Position numbers and translations under genes: made by a program. 64,000 nt of DNA from Clostridiales bacterium mt11 (GTDB lineage: Bacteria > Bacillota > Clostridia > Tissierellales > Tepidimicrobiaceae): positions 445,563-509,562 of the forward strand of contig LN874947.1 in NCBI GenBank assembly GCA_001282665.1. The letters are read 5' to 3'. Position 1 is the stretch's first letter. Each line of letters starts with the position of its first letter. Shown here one piece after another: positions 36,305-46,251 of the stretch. Under the pieces are notes generated by a model. It was given only the letters and a program-made list of their open reading frames with translations, was not told where the DNA came from and ran no database searches.

Positions 36305-37150
36305 TTAACCAAGATAATTATTATCATTATTCCTATTAGGATCGATAATATTAATATTTTGGAGATTTTTGCTGTCCGTTGATATAGTGACTTCTGTTTG
36401 CTGCCCTTCTTCATCTGTTACAATAACAACGACAAATATCTCATAAGCTCTTACATTATCTGCATCAGAAGGCGATTTTCCAGCTGGAATACTTTTGCCA
36501 TCGATAGATGCAGCTATGTCTTTGAACTCTGCTGTAATTGCTTTGATTCCAGAATGTTTTTCAGTAAATTGCTTTGCCAACTGTAAGTATTCATCGCAAT
36601 TGTTTCTGTATTTTTCTGTAGCTTTCTGAGGACTAAAGTGTAGGGTTGTTTCTTTTTTCTCAAATCGCTTTGAAATAGAAACCCTTTTACCAGATATAGC
36701 TTCAATGACGAAACTATAAGTTGGCGTTGTTTCTGAAATATCACTGCCCGTTTCAATAATGTCACCTTTCCAGTATGCTTTGGCAGCAGAAGGATCAATG
36801 AAGTAGGACATATAAATTGTCTTACCCTCCAGATTGGTCTGAAACATATTCCAAAGATATTGGGCCCCAATCTCAGCCGCTTCGTCAACTGGCAATGCAC
36901 TAGCACTTGTAGATGGCATGATTTTGTTCTCCAAAACACTGTAGTTAGCCTTTACATAGTCATCAGCTTTGTTAATTACTGTAGTACTGATATTGTACGT
37001 TGTAGGGATTGACTCTTCTTTATCCAATGCTAATGCCATTGCTGCATTGTTCGCTCCCAAAAAAATCGTACCACATAAGCCGATAGCAATTGTGCTTGAT
37101 ACTGCTGTCTTCCAGATACTTTTTTTCTTTACTTCTATTCTTTGTGCCAT
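36305..37150 (-). CDS. Exported protein of unknown function in a two-component operon
   Basis: A 281-residue protein with one N-terminal membrane segment (TAVSSTIAIGLCGTIFLGA, residues 15-35) and an extracytoplasmic region of about 240 residues with no recognised family. Residues 90-120 (DEAAEIGAQYLWNMF) and FVIEAISGKRVSIS look like a PepSY-type fold, common in proteins next to sensor kinases. The gene follows the histidine kinase gene on the same strand and has AAAGGAG before its ATG. Possibly a ligand or modulator for the kinase, whose gene is now interrupted. Function unassigned. Confidence 0.6.
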   Translation of the reverse strand: MAQRIEVKKKSIWKTAVSSTIAIGLCGTIFLGANNAAMALALDKEESIPTTYNISTTVINKADDYVKANYSVLENKIMPSTSASALPVDEAAEIGAQYLWNMFQTNLEGKTIYMSYFIDPSAAKAYWKGDIIETGSDISETTPTYSFVIEAISGKRVSISKRFEKKETTLHFSPQKATEKYRNNCDEYLQLAKQFTEKHSGIKAITAEFKDIAASIDGKSIPAGKSPSDADNVRAYEIFVVVIVTDEEGQQTEVTISTDSKNLQNINIIDPNRNNDNNYLG

Positions 37151-38525
37151 AAATGAATCTCCTTTCTAATTAATTTTACTGATGAACACAGGTAAAGTAT
37201 AAACTTACGATATTATTGAATTATTATGAACTTATTATGAACTTGTAAAAGTTAATTTTACTACAGTGCCCACATTTGGTAATGATTCAATTGAAAGCAC
37301 AGCATTATGACAATTAGCTATTTGTTCACAAATAGAAAGTCCAAGTCCTACACCACCTTTTTCTCGATTACGTGATTCATCTACACGGTAAAATGGATCT
37401 ATTATTTTACTAATTTCATTTTGTGGAATGCCTTTACCGTTATCCTGAACAGATAAAACACGACATCCATTTTCAATGTAGGCATTCCATATAATGACTC
37501 CTTCAGGATTACAGGCTTTTATAGCATTATCAGTAAAATTAAGAAGCAGACTTTGTAATAAATCCTTATCACCGTAAATAGTACCTATTTCATTTTTCCA
37601 CTTAAGTGAAATCTGATTTTCAGTCAGCCTTGCTTCGAGAGATTTATAAGAATGCTCAAATAGACTTTTTACATCCACTTCTTTCATCTTAATTTTCTGA
37701 TTCCTTAATGTAGCTAACTCTAAAAGTCTGTTAGATATATTAAGCATACGTTGGCTTTCAGACATTATATAATCGGCTGCTAGCATTTTTTCTTCATCAC
37801 TTATAGTAGCTTTCTGAATATATTCAGCAAATCCATAAACCGAAGTAAGAGGGGTACGTATCTCATGTGCTAAATTGTCTATAAATTGTTGTTTTTGTTC
37901 TGCTATCTCTCCAAGTTGAGTAATACGTCGTTGGATTTCCTCTGCCATGTTATTAAAACTCCCTGCCATTTCAGCAAGTTCATTGCTTCCAGATATGGTA
38001 ATACGGTTATCATATTGTCCATCAGCAATTTTCTTTGATGCAGCTGACACCATATCCAATGGTCTGAAAACACGTCCTAGTAGATATTGAAGGCTTATGG
38101 CTAAAATAATGGCAAACATAACACCAACTAACAACAAAATACGCTGTGTATCTTTCCATCCCTTCAAGTCACCTGAAATATCGTAAATATACTGAATGCT
38201 AAATTTATTATTGGTTCCTGGCAACTCTCCAATGACCTTGAAATAAACACCATCATCTATATTTTCAAAAGTTGCTTTTCTGACACCTGTTTCTGTAAAA
38301 GAGTATCCTAATTTATCTGAAGGTTCCGGCAAACTGCTGTATATCATCTCTTCCTGCGAAAATAATTCTAAAAATACATTTTGCTTTTTATAGTACTCTG
38401 TATAGAAATCAAAAAGCTGCTCTATTGCTTCATCTAAATTTCCTCCACGATTTGATGTTAGTATAATATTGTAGACACGATTTTCCGAATACTATAGAAT
38501 ATAGAAAAGGAAGGAAGTGTCTAGA

Positions 38526-38789
38526 ATGTCAAAAAGATATACAGAAGAATATAAAGATACCATTGTAGAGCTTTACAATTCCGGTAAAACACTTGCTGAG
38601 CTTAATAGTGAATATGGCCTACCTAAATCCACTATATTAACATGGGTAAAGAAAGCTGAACCTATAGCAGTAGATAATAATAAAACAATTACACAAGCTG
38701 ATTATCAAGCCATGCTTAAGAAGATGGCTAGGATAGAAGAGGAAAACGAAATATTAAAAAAAGCCATGGCCATATTTGCAAAGAAGTAA
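38526..38789 (+). CDS. IS3-family transposase OrfA (helix-turn-helix)
   Basis: An 87-residue DNA-binding protein: SKRYTEEYKDTIVELYNSGK and then LAELNSEYGLPKSTILTWVK form a helix-turn-helix, followed by a leucine-zipper-like coiled coil (ARIEEENEILKKAMAIF). It binds the IS ends. I start at ATG 38526 after GGAAGG; an in-frame GTG nine bases upstream is possible. Near its 3' end is a run of seven A (38756-38762), A AAA AAA in frame, which is a site for -1 frameshifting into orfB. Confidence 0.9.
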   Translation: MSKRYTEEYKDTIVELYNSGKTLAELNSEYGLPKSTILTWVKKAEPIAVDNNKTITQADYQAMLKKMARIEEENEILKKAMAIFAKK

Positions 38790-38842
38790 GCTCAATATAT
38801 AAGTTCATTACTGATAATAAGGATATCCATGACATAAAACTA

Positions 38843-39658
38843 ATGTGTGAAGTCTTAAAAGTGTCTAGAAGTTCATATTATAAACATCTTAACAAAAAAG
38901 AGAGTAAAAGGAGCATTGAAAATAGATTTCTAGAAAAAGAAATACTAAATATATATAAAGCTAGTAAATGTCGATATGGAGCTCCTAAGATATATGAAAA
39001 ATTAAAAGGTAAAAACATATTTATAAGTCTTAAAAGAACTCAAAGGCTTATGAACAAATTAGGCATAAAATCAGTAGTATGTAAGAAGTTTAGACCATTT
39101 TCATCAAGAAATAAGATTGAGAGCAGAGAAAACATAATAAATAGAGACTTCTCTACAACTGCCATTAATCAAAAATGGGTAACTGATATTACATATATTC
39201 ATACCATTAAAGATGGTTGGTGCTATCTTGCCTCCGTTATGGATCTTAATAGTAGGAAGATAGTTGGATATTCTATGTCTAAAAATATAGATACCACATT
39301 AGCTATAAAAGCTTTAGATAATGCCTATAAAATTCAGAAACCTGGGGAAGGCCTAATTCTCCATAGTGACTTAGGAAGTCAATATACAAGTTATGAATTC
39401 GGAGAATATGTTAAAGACCACAAAATAGCTCATTCCTTTAGTGGTAAAGGGAACCCCTATGACAATGCTTGCATAGAATCCTTTCACTCAGTATTGAAGA
39501 AAGAAGAAGTTAATCTAGTTAAATATTTTGACTTTGATGCTGCTAGACTTGCAATATTTGAATATATAGAGTCATGGTATAACAGAGAGAGAATACATAG
39601 CTCTTTGGGCTATATCACTCCTCAAGAGTGGGAAGATAAATCTAAGAGGGTTGCATAA
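38843..39658 (+). CDS. IS3-family transposase OrfB (DDE integrase)
   Basis: A 271-residue retroviral-type integrase. Catalytic acids: Asp in WVTDITYIHT, Asp in LILHSDLGSQYTS and Glu in NACIESFHSVLKKEE (DDE, with 35 residues between the last two). The frame extends upstream in phase with a -1 shift at the A7 run, giving SHGHICKEVSSIYKFIT before MCEVLKVSR, so an OrfAB fusion is the likely active transposase. Both copies in this window are intact and identical at protein level, a sign of recent movement. Confidence 0.93.
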   Translation: MCEVLKVSRSSYYKHLNKKESKRSIENRFLEKEILNIYKASKCRYGAPKIYEKLKGKNIFISLKRTQRLMNKLGIKSVVCKKFRPFSSRNKIESRENIINRDFSTTAINQKWVTDITYIHTIKDGWCYLASVMDLNSRKIVGYSMSKNIDTTLAIKALDNAYKIQKPGEGLILHSDLGSQYTSYEFGEYVKDHKIAHSFSGKGNPYDNACIESFHSVLKKEEVNLVKYFDFDAARLAIFEYIESWYNRERIHSSLGYITPQEWEDKSKRVA

Positions 39659-39876
39659 AATTATTCAAGAAAATGTGTCTACTATATTGACATAGGTCCA
39701 ATTGACAATAGCTACTAAGTCTTTACCAAATGAAAAAGAAATGAAATAGTGTTCATTTATTCCTCGTTCTTTTATAATGGTCATCTGATTATTAAAAATA
39801 AAAGTCGAAATAAAAAACAAACTGGCAAAGAATATTATCAAAAATAGAGTAAAGGTGGCAATGAATGTTCTGAACT

Positions 39877-40536
39877 TCAATCCAGCACCTCCAATCTATA
39901 TCCTAATTTATATACTGTCTTTATGTAATTATCTAAGCCTAGTTTTTTTCGCAACTTTGTAATATGAACATCTACTGTTCTTGTATCACCTTCAAAATCA
40001 TAGCCCCATGCTAGTTCTAATAACTTTTCACGTGAAAGAGCAATATTTCGATTTCGAATCAATACAACTAACAAATCAAACTCTTGTGGTGTAATATCAA
40101 CCAATTTATCATTGAGAAATACTTGTCGTCCATCTAAATCCACGCAAACATTGTTAAGTACAAAAAACTTCTGAGCTTTATTTGTTCGCCGCAGCAAAGC
40201 TTCAACACGTGCCTGTAATTCCAACATTTCAAAAGGTTTCACTATATAATCGTCAGCACCTAATGTCAATCCTTTAACTCTATCTGAAAGAGAACTTTTT
40301 GATGTAAGAAATATAACTGGTATATCCGTTTTCTTTATATCCTCTAAAACCTCATAACCATCCATCTTGGGTAACATTATATCAAGTAGTATCAAATCAA
40401 ATGTACGTTTCTGTATCATTTCCAACGCAGCTTCACCATCATATACAGATATACACTCATGCCCTACTAGCTTTAAATTTCTGTTAATTAAAACATTAAT
40501 AGGCATTTCATCCTCAACGATTAAAATTAATGCCAT
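39877..40536 (-). CDS. OmpR-family response regulator
   Basis: A 219-residue regulator. Receiver domain residues 1-115: acidic pair EDE, phosphoacceptor Asp in LILLDIMLPKMDG, Thr in IFLTSKSS and Lys in IVKPF. Winged-helix DNA-binding domain from residue 125 with TPQEFDLLVVLIRNRN and TRTVDVHITKLRKKLG. It overlaps the kinase gene start by four bases, as is common in such operons. Because the kinase gene is broken, this regulator may now be unphosphorylated or cross-regulated. Targets probably include the exported protein gene at 36305. Confidence 0.94.
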   Translation of the reverse strand: MALILIVEDEMPINVLINRNLKLVGHECISVYDGEAALEMIQKRTFDLILLDIMLPKMDGYEVLEDIKKTDIPVIFLTSKSSLSDRVKGLTLGADDYIVKPFEMLELQARVEALLRRTNKAQKFFVLNNVCVDLDGRQVFLNDKLVDITPQEFDLLVVLIRNRNIALSREKLLELAWGYDFEGDTRTVDVHITKLRKKLGLDNYIKTVYKLGYRLEVLD

Positions 40537-40795
40537 AAATCCACCCCTTTTATTTTTCGACTACATACTCCTTAAGCATATAGTTGAGACATTCCCAACT
40601 TAATCTATGGAAAAAATAGTTTATAATTTTAATGAATTAATAATATCATTGAAATTATTTTTTTTCAAATATAGCTATTTTTTATATCTAATCTAATCTT
40701 TTCTTTCTAATTAAGCCGTTGTATTAAACATAGATTGGCAACCTCAATAGGTTTTGGAGAAGTTAACTAAAAATGATAAAAAGTAATGATGTAAA

Positions 40796-41563
40796 TCAAA
40801 AACCAACTAATGAAGCTGGCTGGCATAAAAATGTATGATCAACTTCTGCAATAGTACAAACCGTATTTTCACTATTGATCAATAGTTTTTTTGCACAATC
40901 TAATCTATATTGTATTATATATTCCCCAGTTCCCATCCCTGTATATTTATTAAATGCATAAAATAATTGATTCTCACTTACTCCATTCTTTTCTGCTAGT
41001 TCTTTTACTGTTATGCCATCCATATAATGGTTATGAATATATGAAGATACCTTTTCAAACAATGAATCTATTCCCTTGTTTTTTGGCTCTTGAACACTTA
41101 TGAAAACTTCTTCTAATATGGATCTGAAAATATTCTCTGTCTGAAATCTTGCTATTTCATGTTTTTCTTCCGAGACATTTTTTAACCTCCACAAAAGGGA
41201 TATCAACTTAGGATTCCCTCCTATATTTAATTTAAAATGCATGTTGTGTAAATTAAATTCATTTTTATTTTAATAACTAGTATCATATAAGACCGTAATA
41301 AATTCCCAATTGCTACTTCCTATAACTTGTTTATCTAAATGCATATTGGCACTGCTGTGAACTATATTTCCAATTTCAGAAATATAAGGAGTTTTGTTAA
41401 AAGAATATTGTGACTTTCCTCTAATAGGAAAAATAAATCCTGACAATGGAGCGGTTTTTTCAAAACCTTTATTTCCTGGACTAATGTTATTATAAAATAC
41501 GATTTGCACCATAAAGTGGTTATTTGAAAAATGATTTATTAATTTATTCAAATCAACTTCCAT
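40796..41563 (-). pseudogene. AraC-family regulator gene with an in-frame TAA
   Basis: The N-terminal frame (41270-41563) has the cupin-like sensor (FMVQIVFYNNISPGNKGF) and ends at TAA 41270-41272 after YDTSY. The same frame continues NKNEFNLHNMHFKLNIGG and then through an AraC DNA-binding domain (GVSENQLFYAFNKYTGMGTG) to 40796. The end differs from the family pattern after CTIAE, which suggests a second lesion in the last helix. AAGGAGAA precedes ATG 41563. Not a functional regulator unless the stop is read through. Confidence 0.8.
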
Positions 41564-41868
41564 CTTGTATTCTCCTTTATATCTTTGTGATTTGTGACTT
41601 AATAATATAAAGTTAACTTAAGTAATTTAAAATATTTAGCTTACATTTAATCTTCCATGAACATAGTCCATTAACGATAGATGAAATTCATTCATCCTTG
41701 TGCAATCACTTGTATAGCTACAATTTAGAAGGAATACTACATTGTGTCTTATATCTTGAATTTAAAAAATAAATTCACATTTTATTTTTTATGTTATGGA
41801 GATTTAGGTGGTTTACTATAATCTTTTTTATAAATAAATTCTCCTTAATATTTTAATTACTCAAAAAA

Positions 41869-41894
41869 GACATGAAAGTTTTAACTCTCATGTC
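41869..41894 (-). terminator. Terminator behind a decayed small gene
   Basis: GACATGA...TCATGTC with inner AGTT/AACT and one mismatch; on the minus strand it is followed by TCTTTTTTG. It lies 35 bases past the end of the remnant at 41929-42141. Confidence 0.6.
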
Positions 41895-41928
41895 CTTAAT
41901 TCCAATTTATTTATATTAACTTTTTTTC

Positions 41929-42141
41929 TTATAATTTAGCTATTAATCCCCATTTATTTGACTCTTTCTTACCTATTTCATGTCTTCTACCTTCTGAATT
42001 CTCACTATACTCTGATCCTGTTAATTCCGCTTTACATACATACTAATGCTCTGTATCAGTTAGTCAATCTGTATCCAATGACATTCCAATCACAAAATAC
42101 ATTACTGCCATTATAGTCAGAGGTAAATATGATTTTGGCAT
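41929..42141 (-). pseudogene. Small protein gene with two in-frame stops
   Basis: ATG 42139-42141 (AAAGGAA upstream) opens MPKSYLPLTIMAVMYFVIG, one membrane helix. In-frame TGA and TAG follow, yet the frame then stays coherent: KAELTGSEYSENSEGRRHEI followed by a short tail to TAA 41929. Ribosome binding site, coherent tail and terminator together suggest a real small gene of about 70 codons that decayed. Family not recognised. Confidence 0.45.
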
Positions 42142-42263
42142 TAAAGATTCCTTTTTGACTTTGGATAAAAGAAAAGAGTGATCGTTTAATCACCCATAAA
42201 ACTATTTTGTTTATTCAGTTATGCTCTATTTATGCTCTTGAATATATGGCTGATTTGGTGACG

Positions 42264-43139
42264 CTAATAAGCTAATATTTCATAGCCATCATCAGTCACT
42301 AAAACCATAACTTCCCATTGGGCTGATGGCATTCCATCTGCCGTATAAACTGTCCAACCATCATTATAATCTACAAAAACTTCATCAGTTCCCATGTTAA
42401 CCATTGGCTCGATAGTAAATACCATGCCTGGGAATAAAAGCATTTCTGTTCCTTTTTTTGAAACATAGCTTACCCATGGCTCCTCATGAAACTGCAAACC
42501 AATACCGTGTCCGCCTATTTCCCGTACAACTGTATATCCATTATTCATAGCATGTTCATGCACAGCTTGCCCCATATCACCTAAAAATCCCCACGGATTT
42601 ATTTGTGCTAATCCTAACTCAACACATTCCTTAGCCACATCCACCAGTTTCTTTTTTTCAAGACTTACACTTCCAATACAAAACATTCTTGATGAATCCG
42701 AAAAAAATCCATTATATATTGTAGAAACATCAATATTTATAATATCGCCATCTTTAAGCAAAACATCACTTGATGGTATGCCATGGCATACTTGATCATT
42801 GATTGATGTACATACGCTTTTAGGAAAACCTTCAAAATTTAGCGTTGCTGGGATTCCACCCAAAGCCATCGTTTTTTCATAAATCAAAAGATCAATTTGT
42901 TCTGTTGACATTCCTATATGCAGCTGTTCAGATATGAAATCTAAAACTGCTATATTGATTTTTCCACTTTCTTTAATCCCAGTAATTTGTTCTGGGTTTT
43001 TTATGATTTTTCTAGGTGGAATAATACAGCCTTGAGTTTTGTACCATGATAGCTTTTCGTCAAAAGACTCATGACATTTTTTATACTTAATTCCGCTTCC
43101 GCACCAACATAAATCATTTCGCCCAACTTTTTTTAACAT
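42264..43139 (-). CDS. map: Methionine aminopeptidase, type I, with SEC-C zinc motif
   Basis: A 291-residue enzyme removing N-terminal Met from proteins. The N-terminus has a SEC-C-like zinc knuckle (GRNDLCWCGSGIKYKKC), found in a subgroup of Firmicutes MAPs. Catalytic domain from residue 45: metal ligands Asp (NIDVSTIYNG), Asp (FSDSSRMF), His (GHGIGLQFHEEP), Glu (FTIEPMV) and Glu (AQWEVMV). I start at ATG 43137-43139, six bases after GGAGTG; an in-frame GTG nine bases upstream is less likely. It is probably a second MAP, not the ribosomal-operon enzyme. It follows an AraC-type gene with a 30-base gap. Confidence 0.9.
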   Translation of the reverse strand: MLKKVGRNDLCWCGSGIKYKKCHESFDEKLSWYKTQGCIIPPRKIIKNPEQITGIKESGKINIAVLDFISEQLHIGMSTEQIDLLIYEKTMALGGIPATLNFEGFPKSVCTSINDQVCHGIPSSDVLLKDGDIINIDVSTIYNGFFSDSSRMFCIGSVSLEKKKLVDVAKECVELGLAQINPWGFLGDMGQAVHEHAMNNGYTVVREIGGHGIGLQFHEEPWVSYVSKKGTEMLLFPGMVFTIEPMVNMGTDEVFVDYNDGWTVYTADGMPSAQWEVMVLVTDDGYEILAY

Positions 43140-43171
43140 TAGAAACACTCCTTATATTTACTGTGGGGTGT

Positions 43172-43531
43172 TCAAAAATCTATTTGAGCTTTATCAAAAA
43201 TTAAGATTTCCGGCAACAATTTACGATATTGAGAGGGTGTATAACCATAAACACGCACAAAAGCCCTTGTAAATGCTTCATGTGATGAAAACCCATGTTG
43301 TATAGCAATATCAATAATTCGATAATTCGTTTTCTGTAATGCCACTGCTGCCATACTTAGTTGCCGCTTCTGAATGTAATCTTTGAATGAAACACCGACA
43401 TATTCATGGAACTTAGTAGAGCAATAACAAGGTGAATACCCTACAAAATCGGACATTTCTTCTAAAGTTGGATATTTTTCTAGATTTTGTTCAACCCAAT
43501 TTACCATATTTTCAATTGTTTTGATAGACAA
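43172..43531 (-). CDS. AraC-type DNA-binding protein without sensor domain
   Basis: A 119-residue protein made only of the AraC helix-turn-helix pair: LEEMSDFVGYSPCYCSTKFH and IDIAIQHGFSSHEAFTRAFV followed by YGYTPSQYRKL. Start appears to be TTG 43531, seven bases after GGGGGTG. Small stand-alone members of this type occur in Firmicutes and regulate nearby genes. It precedes map by about 30 bases, which suggests one transcript. No ligand-binding part is visible, so its signal is unknown. Confidence 0.75.
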   Translation of the reverse strand: MSIKTIENMVNWVEQNLEKYPTLEEMSDFVGYSPCYCSTKFHEYVGVSFKDYIQKRQLSMAAVALQKTNYRIIDIAIQHGFSSHEAFTRAFVRVYGYTPSQYRKLLPEILIFDKAQIDF

Positions 43532-43839
43532 TCTTGTTCACCCCCGCCACTATATTATATCTTCTTTTATATTTCAAAACTTGATTACAATTTCAACTTT
43601 TATAATATTATATCATCCCTATTCAGTAAGTCATCAAGAATCTATGGCTATGCAAAAGTTCCTGCCACACAGTAGCATCTAGGAAAGTTTCTGTAACATA
43701 GTACCATACATAAATAATCTTGATATTTTCATCTTGCCTTTATTTTGTTTTTAGACATAAAAAACTAAGTCTATAGGTCGTTTAAATTTACCTAAGGCTT
43801 AGCCAATCAAATTGGAGGCTTGTTTTTCACCGAAATAGA

Positions 43840-44397
43840 TTATTTCTTAGCATGCTTTCTATTAAGCTTTAAAACAATATTTCTCTGTTCTGCAACAGTT
43901 TGAAAAACATTTACCGCAGCACTTGCTTTTTCCTTTAATGTTAAGTTTTCATATACAGTCTTAGAATTGATTTGTTCTATAATATTTTTCAAATCATGTA
44001 AATCTAAAAGGTTTACAGATATACCAAAAAAGCTTTTTCGACGTCCATCATTATAGTTTGCGAGCAAATATTTTAGTATCTCGGCTTTTTCCATTAATTC
44101 AGAATTATATTGCTCTACACCTATCTTCTGTGCTTTTTTCATATCTTTAAGCTGATTGCGATGGGTAATAAAAGAGTCAAATTCATCTATGCCTATATAT
44201 TTTTCACAAGGATATTCATTGCATAGATAACAGTATTCAATATCTCCATGCTGTAAACTGCACTTGGCAATAGCACAGCCTTGATTACCTGCACCTCCAC
44301 CACAACCGGGGCAGTAATTATCCAATTTCATAGTGCAAAGTTCACAATTCAAACCACATAACGAAAACATCAGGTCTTTTCTTTGAAAGTTTTTCAT
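43840..44397 (-). CDS. DUF3795-like cysteine-rich protein
   Basis: A 185-residue protein with a cysteine-rich N-terminal half: CGLNCELCTMKLDNYCPGCG, then GCAIAKCSLQHG and YCYLCNEYPCEKY. This pattern matches the DUF3795 family, thought to bind zinc or an iron-sulfur cluster. The C-terminal part is helical and charged. ATG 44397 follows AAGGAGGATAAG. No neighbour suggests a role. Complete; function unknown. Confidence 0.72.
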   Translation of the reverse strand: MKNFQRKDLMFSLCGLNCELCTMKLDNYCPGCGGGAGNQGCAIAKCSLQHGDIEYCYLCNEYPCEKYIGIDEFDSFITHRNQLKDMKKAQKIGVEQYNSELMEKAEILKYLLANYNDGRRKSFFGISVNLLDLHDLKNIIEQINSKTVYENLTLKEKASAAVNVFQTVAEQRNIVLKLNRKHAKK

Positions 44398-45255
44398 ACT
44401 TATCCTCCTTACATGAGATATAAGCTTTCTTCACCTATAGAGAAATAAATCCTTTTGTTTACAACTTTAATATCCTTCACTTTTTATACAAATCACTATG
44501 TCATCTATATTTCTGCTATTTTTAAGCTTGAAAATCACTCCAAAACTATAACATGTTATGATTTAGCTATCTTATTTTTCTTGTTATCACAATTCATCCA
44601 GAATTATACCTTTCGCATGGGTTAAAATAACAATAATGATATCGTGAGAATCTGGTACTCTCTTAACGTAGGTTAACTTTCCCGAAAGTCAATCATAGAA
44701 ACCTACATTTACAGATTCTAGTATTCATACTTTCACGTCGGCATCATTCCTTTAATCTCGCCTGGCTCATACGTTTTTACTAAAATAGTTACTGCCACTT
44801 CCTCTGAAACCTTAACTAAAATATTTGCTATGGTATTTGAAATTTACATAAGACTTACTACTGTTCTTTGGTCTTAAGTTCTTGCTTGTACTTAAGTTCG
44901 TGAAAACATATTTAATCTCATTATAAATGTCTATACAATAAAATTAGAACTTTTTTCTTTCATTCCTTCATAAGTATTACTCCTATTATAATAATGTTAT
45001 AATTACTAGGGGCTATAAGTATCAATATAATACATTTCATTTCTATAGATAAGTAACAGAATAAGGAGTTCTTCCTTCATCAGATGTTACTTCTATATTT
45101 AATATATCTGACAGTTTCCAGTAAACTCCAGACCTATCATAAAGTATAATCCTCAAAGATAGGATAAATAATGTATCAATCTTTGAAGAGTCAGTTTCTA
45201 CTGTCCCATACTCAATCAGTCTTCACTAGAACCAAAGGAACAGGAGCTTTGACTC
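44398..45255. other. Gene-free stretch with a structured element
   Basis: About 860 bases without an intact gene. Nested inverted repeats lie at 44647-44719 (separate entry). Just upstream on the minus strand (44733-44843) is a 36-codon open stretch ending VAVTILVKTYEPGEIKGMMPT-stop, which could be the tail of a TnpB-like protein; I cannot confirm it. Confidence 0.4.
44647..44719 (-). ncRNA. Nested triple hairpin, candidate structured RNA
   Basis: Three concentric inverted repeats: AGAATCTG (44647-44654) with CAGATTCT (44712-44719), GTAGGTT (44668-44674) with AACCTAC (44700-44706), and ACTTTC (44676-44681) with GAAAGT (44684-44689). All arms are exact. This is too ordered for chance in 73 bases. 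If the upstream 36-codon frame is a TnpB tail, this is where an omega RNA/right end of an IS605-type element would lie. The strand is inferred from that tail; identity is speculative. Confidence 0.4.
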
Positions 45256-46016
45256 TTATGCTTTTGTGATCACTGTTCTAAATAAACTAGTTTTTCTTGA
45301 TAAATGTCTAATAGACACCCCTTTAATACTTTTTAACTCTTTCAGTATTAAGTTTCTTTTTCAATCGATTTAAAATCGTCTATTTTATTTACACCTCCAG
45401 ATAATATTTCCCGCTTTACTTCTGTATCTATGGGCTTTATAAAATCGTCATAATCTAAAAAACTTGCTTTGTTTTCTTCACTCATATATTTTATAAATTG
45501 AGATTTTGCTTCTGAAGTATTCTCCCAAAAAATTGATAGTCCATATTTATAATCTATAATATCCATTTCACTTATATAAGAACTATAGCTTAACCAATTA
45601 TACTTATGGATGGACTTTACCATTCCAGCTTTAACAAGGTTTTGATGAATATACCTTAATACAGAAAAAATACCTTTCATCTTCTATTCATTCACTTCTG
45701 AACCTTTCTTAAAACAAATGCTCAACTCTTTCATATTTTTATTATACCAATATACATAACTAGAACTTATTTCTTTTACTACTATAGATATATCGTCTGC
45801 TCCTTCCTAAATTAATAAATGTGCATCATTGTCCATCAAACAATACTCAAAAACCTAAACTTTTCTGATTCTCTACACTCACTTACTATAGAAATAAATT
45901 TGCTTTTATCATTCTCATTCTCACCTTCAAATATTGACTGCCTATTTATTTTCCTTAGCATAACATAATATATGATATATTCCAGTTTTACTTTTCCTTC
46001 TAACTTTTCTTAGCAT
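45256..46016 (-). pseudogene. REP-associated tyrosine transposase (RAYT) relic
   Basis: Reading across frames on the minus strand gives a recognisable RAYT: MLRKVRRKSKTGIYHI, then MLRKINRQSIFEGE, YCLMDNDAHLLI (stop) EGADDISIVV (in life HxH and Tyr region), SSYVYWYNK, VLRYIHQNLVKAGMVKSI, and the C-terminal LKSIKGVSIRHLSRKT ending at TAA 45256. At least three frameshifts and several stops separate these blocks. Full-length RAYTs of about 250 residues match the overall span of 761 bases. It is dead, but it identifies the probable source of the dispersed REP-like palindromes. Confidence 0.85.
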
Positions 46017-46251
46017 AATAGTCACTCATATCTAATAATTTGATGTTTCCGATTATTATTAAATGACATTTCATATGCTATATTATAGGTTTTATTACCT
46101 TTTATCGTATACTAATACTAATGTATTTACAATGATTGCCATTTTAAAAAAGCCAAAGTTCCTATCCCCTTGGATTCTGGCTATAAGGGAATTCTTATTA
46201 CTATTCTCATCTTCTAAAAATCTAATTTCCCTTATTTCATTATTTAGAAAA

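Larger units (their letters stand above)
38453..39700 (+). mobile_element. IS3-family insertion sequence, copy 1
   Basis: A 1248-bp element with two overlapping-frame genes. Its ends share the inverted motif AATAT-GTAGACAC-ATTTTC. The flanking 3-base repeat is ATT (38450-38452 and 39701-39703), the duplication size expected for IS3. Ends begin TG and end CA. An identical copy in opposite orientation lies at 55380-56627. This copy interrupts the histidine kinase gene. Confidence 0.92.
37235..39880 (-). pseudogene. Sensor histidine kinase gene split by an IS3-family insertion
   Basis: The N-terminal part (39701-39880; MKFRTFIATFTLFLIIFFAS, first membrane segment, up to AIVN) and the C-terminal part (38449-37235) are separated by the 1248-bp IS. 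Removing the IS and one copy of the 3-base repeat joins AAT CGT GGA GGA in frame, giving KDLVAIVNRGGNLDEAIEQ and a kinase of 464 residues. The C-terminal part has HAMP, the phosphorylated His in LAHEIRTPLTSV, and the ATPase boxes DNAIKAC, DNGKGIP and GVGLGLSI. A truncated protein from ATG 38347 would keep the catalytic core but lose its sensor. The response regulator gene overlaps its start by four bases. Confidence 0.93.

Noticed and set aside
43790..43835. Hairpin CCAATcaaATTGG followed by GGCTTGTTTTT as a plus-strand terminator.
   Set aside because: There is no plus-strand gene upstream for it to end, and on the minus strand it has no T-run.
44398..45255. CRISPR array or other repeat-spacer structure.
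   Set aside because: No regularly spaced direct repeats were seen anywhere in the window; only inverted and dispersed repeats occur.
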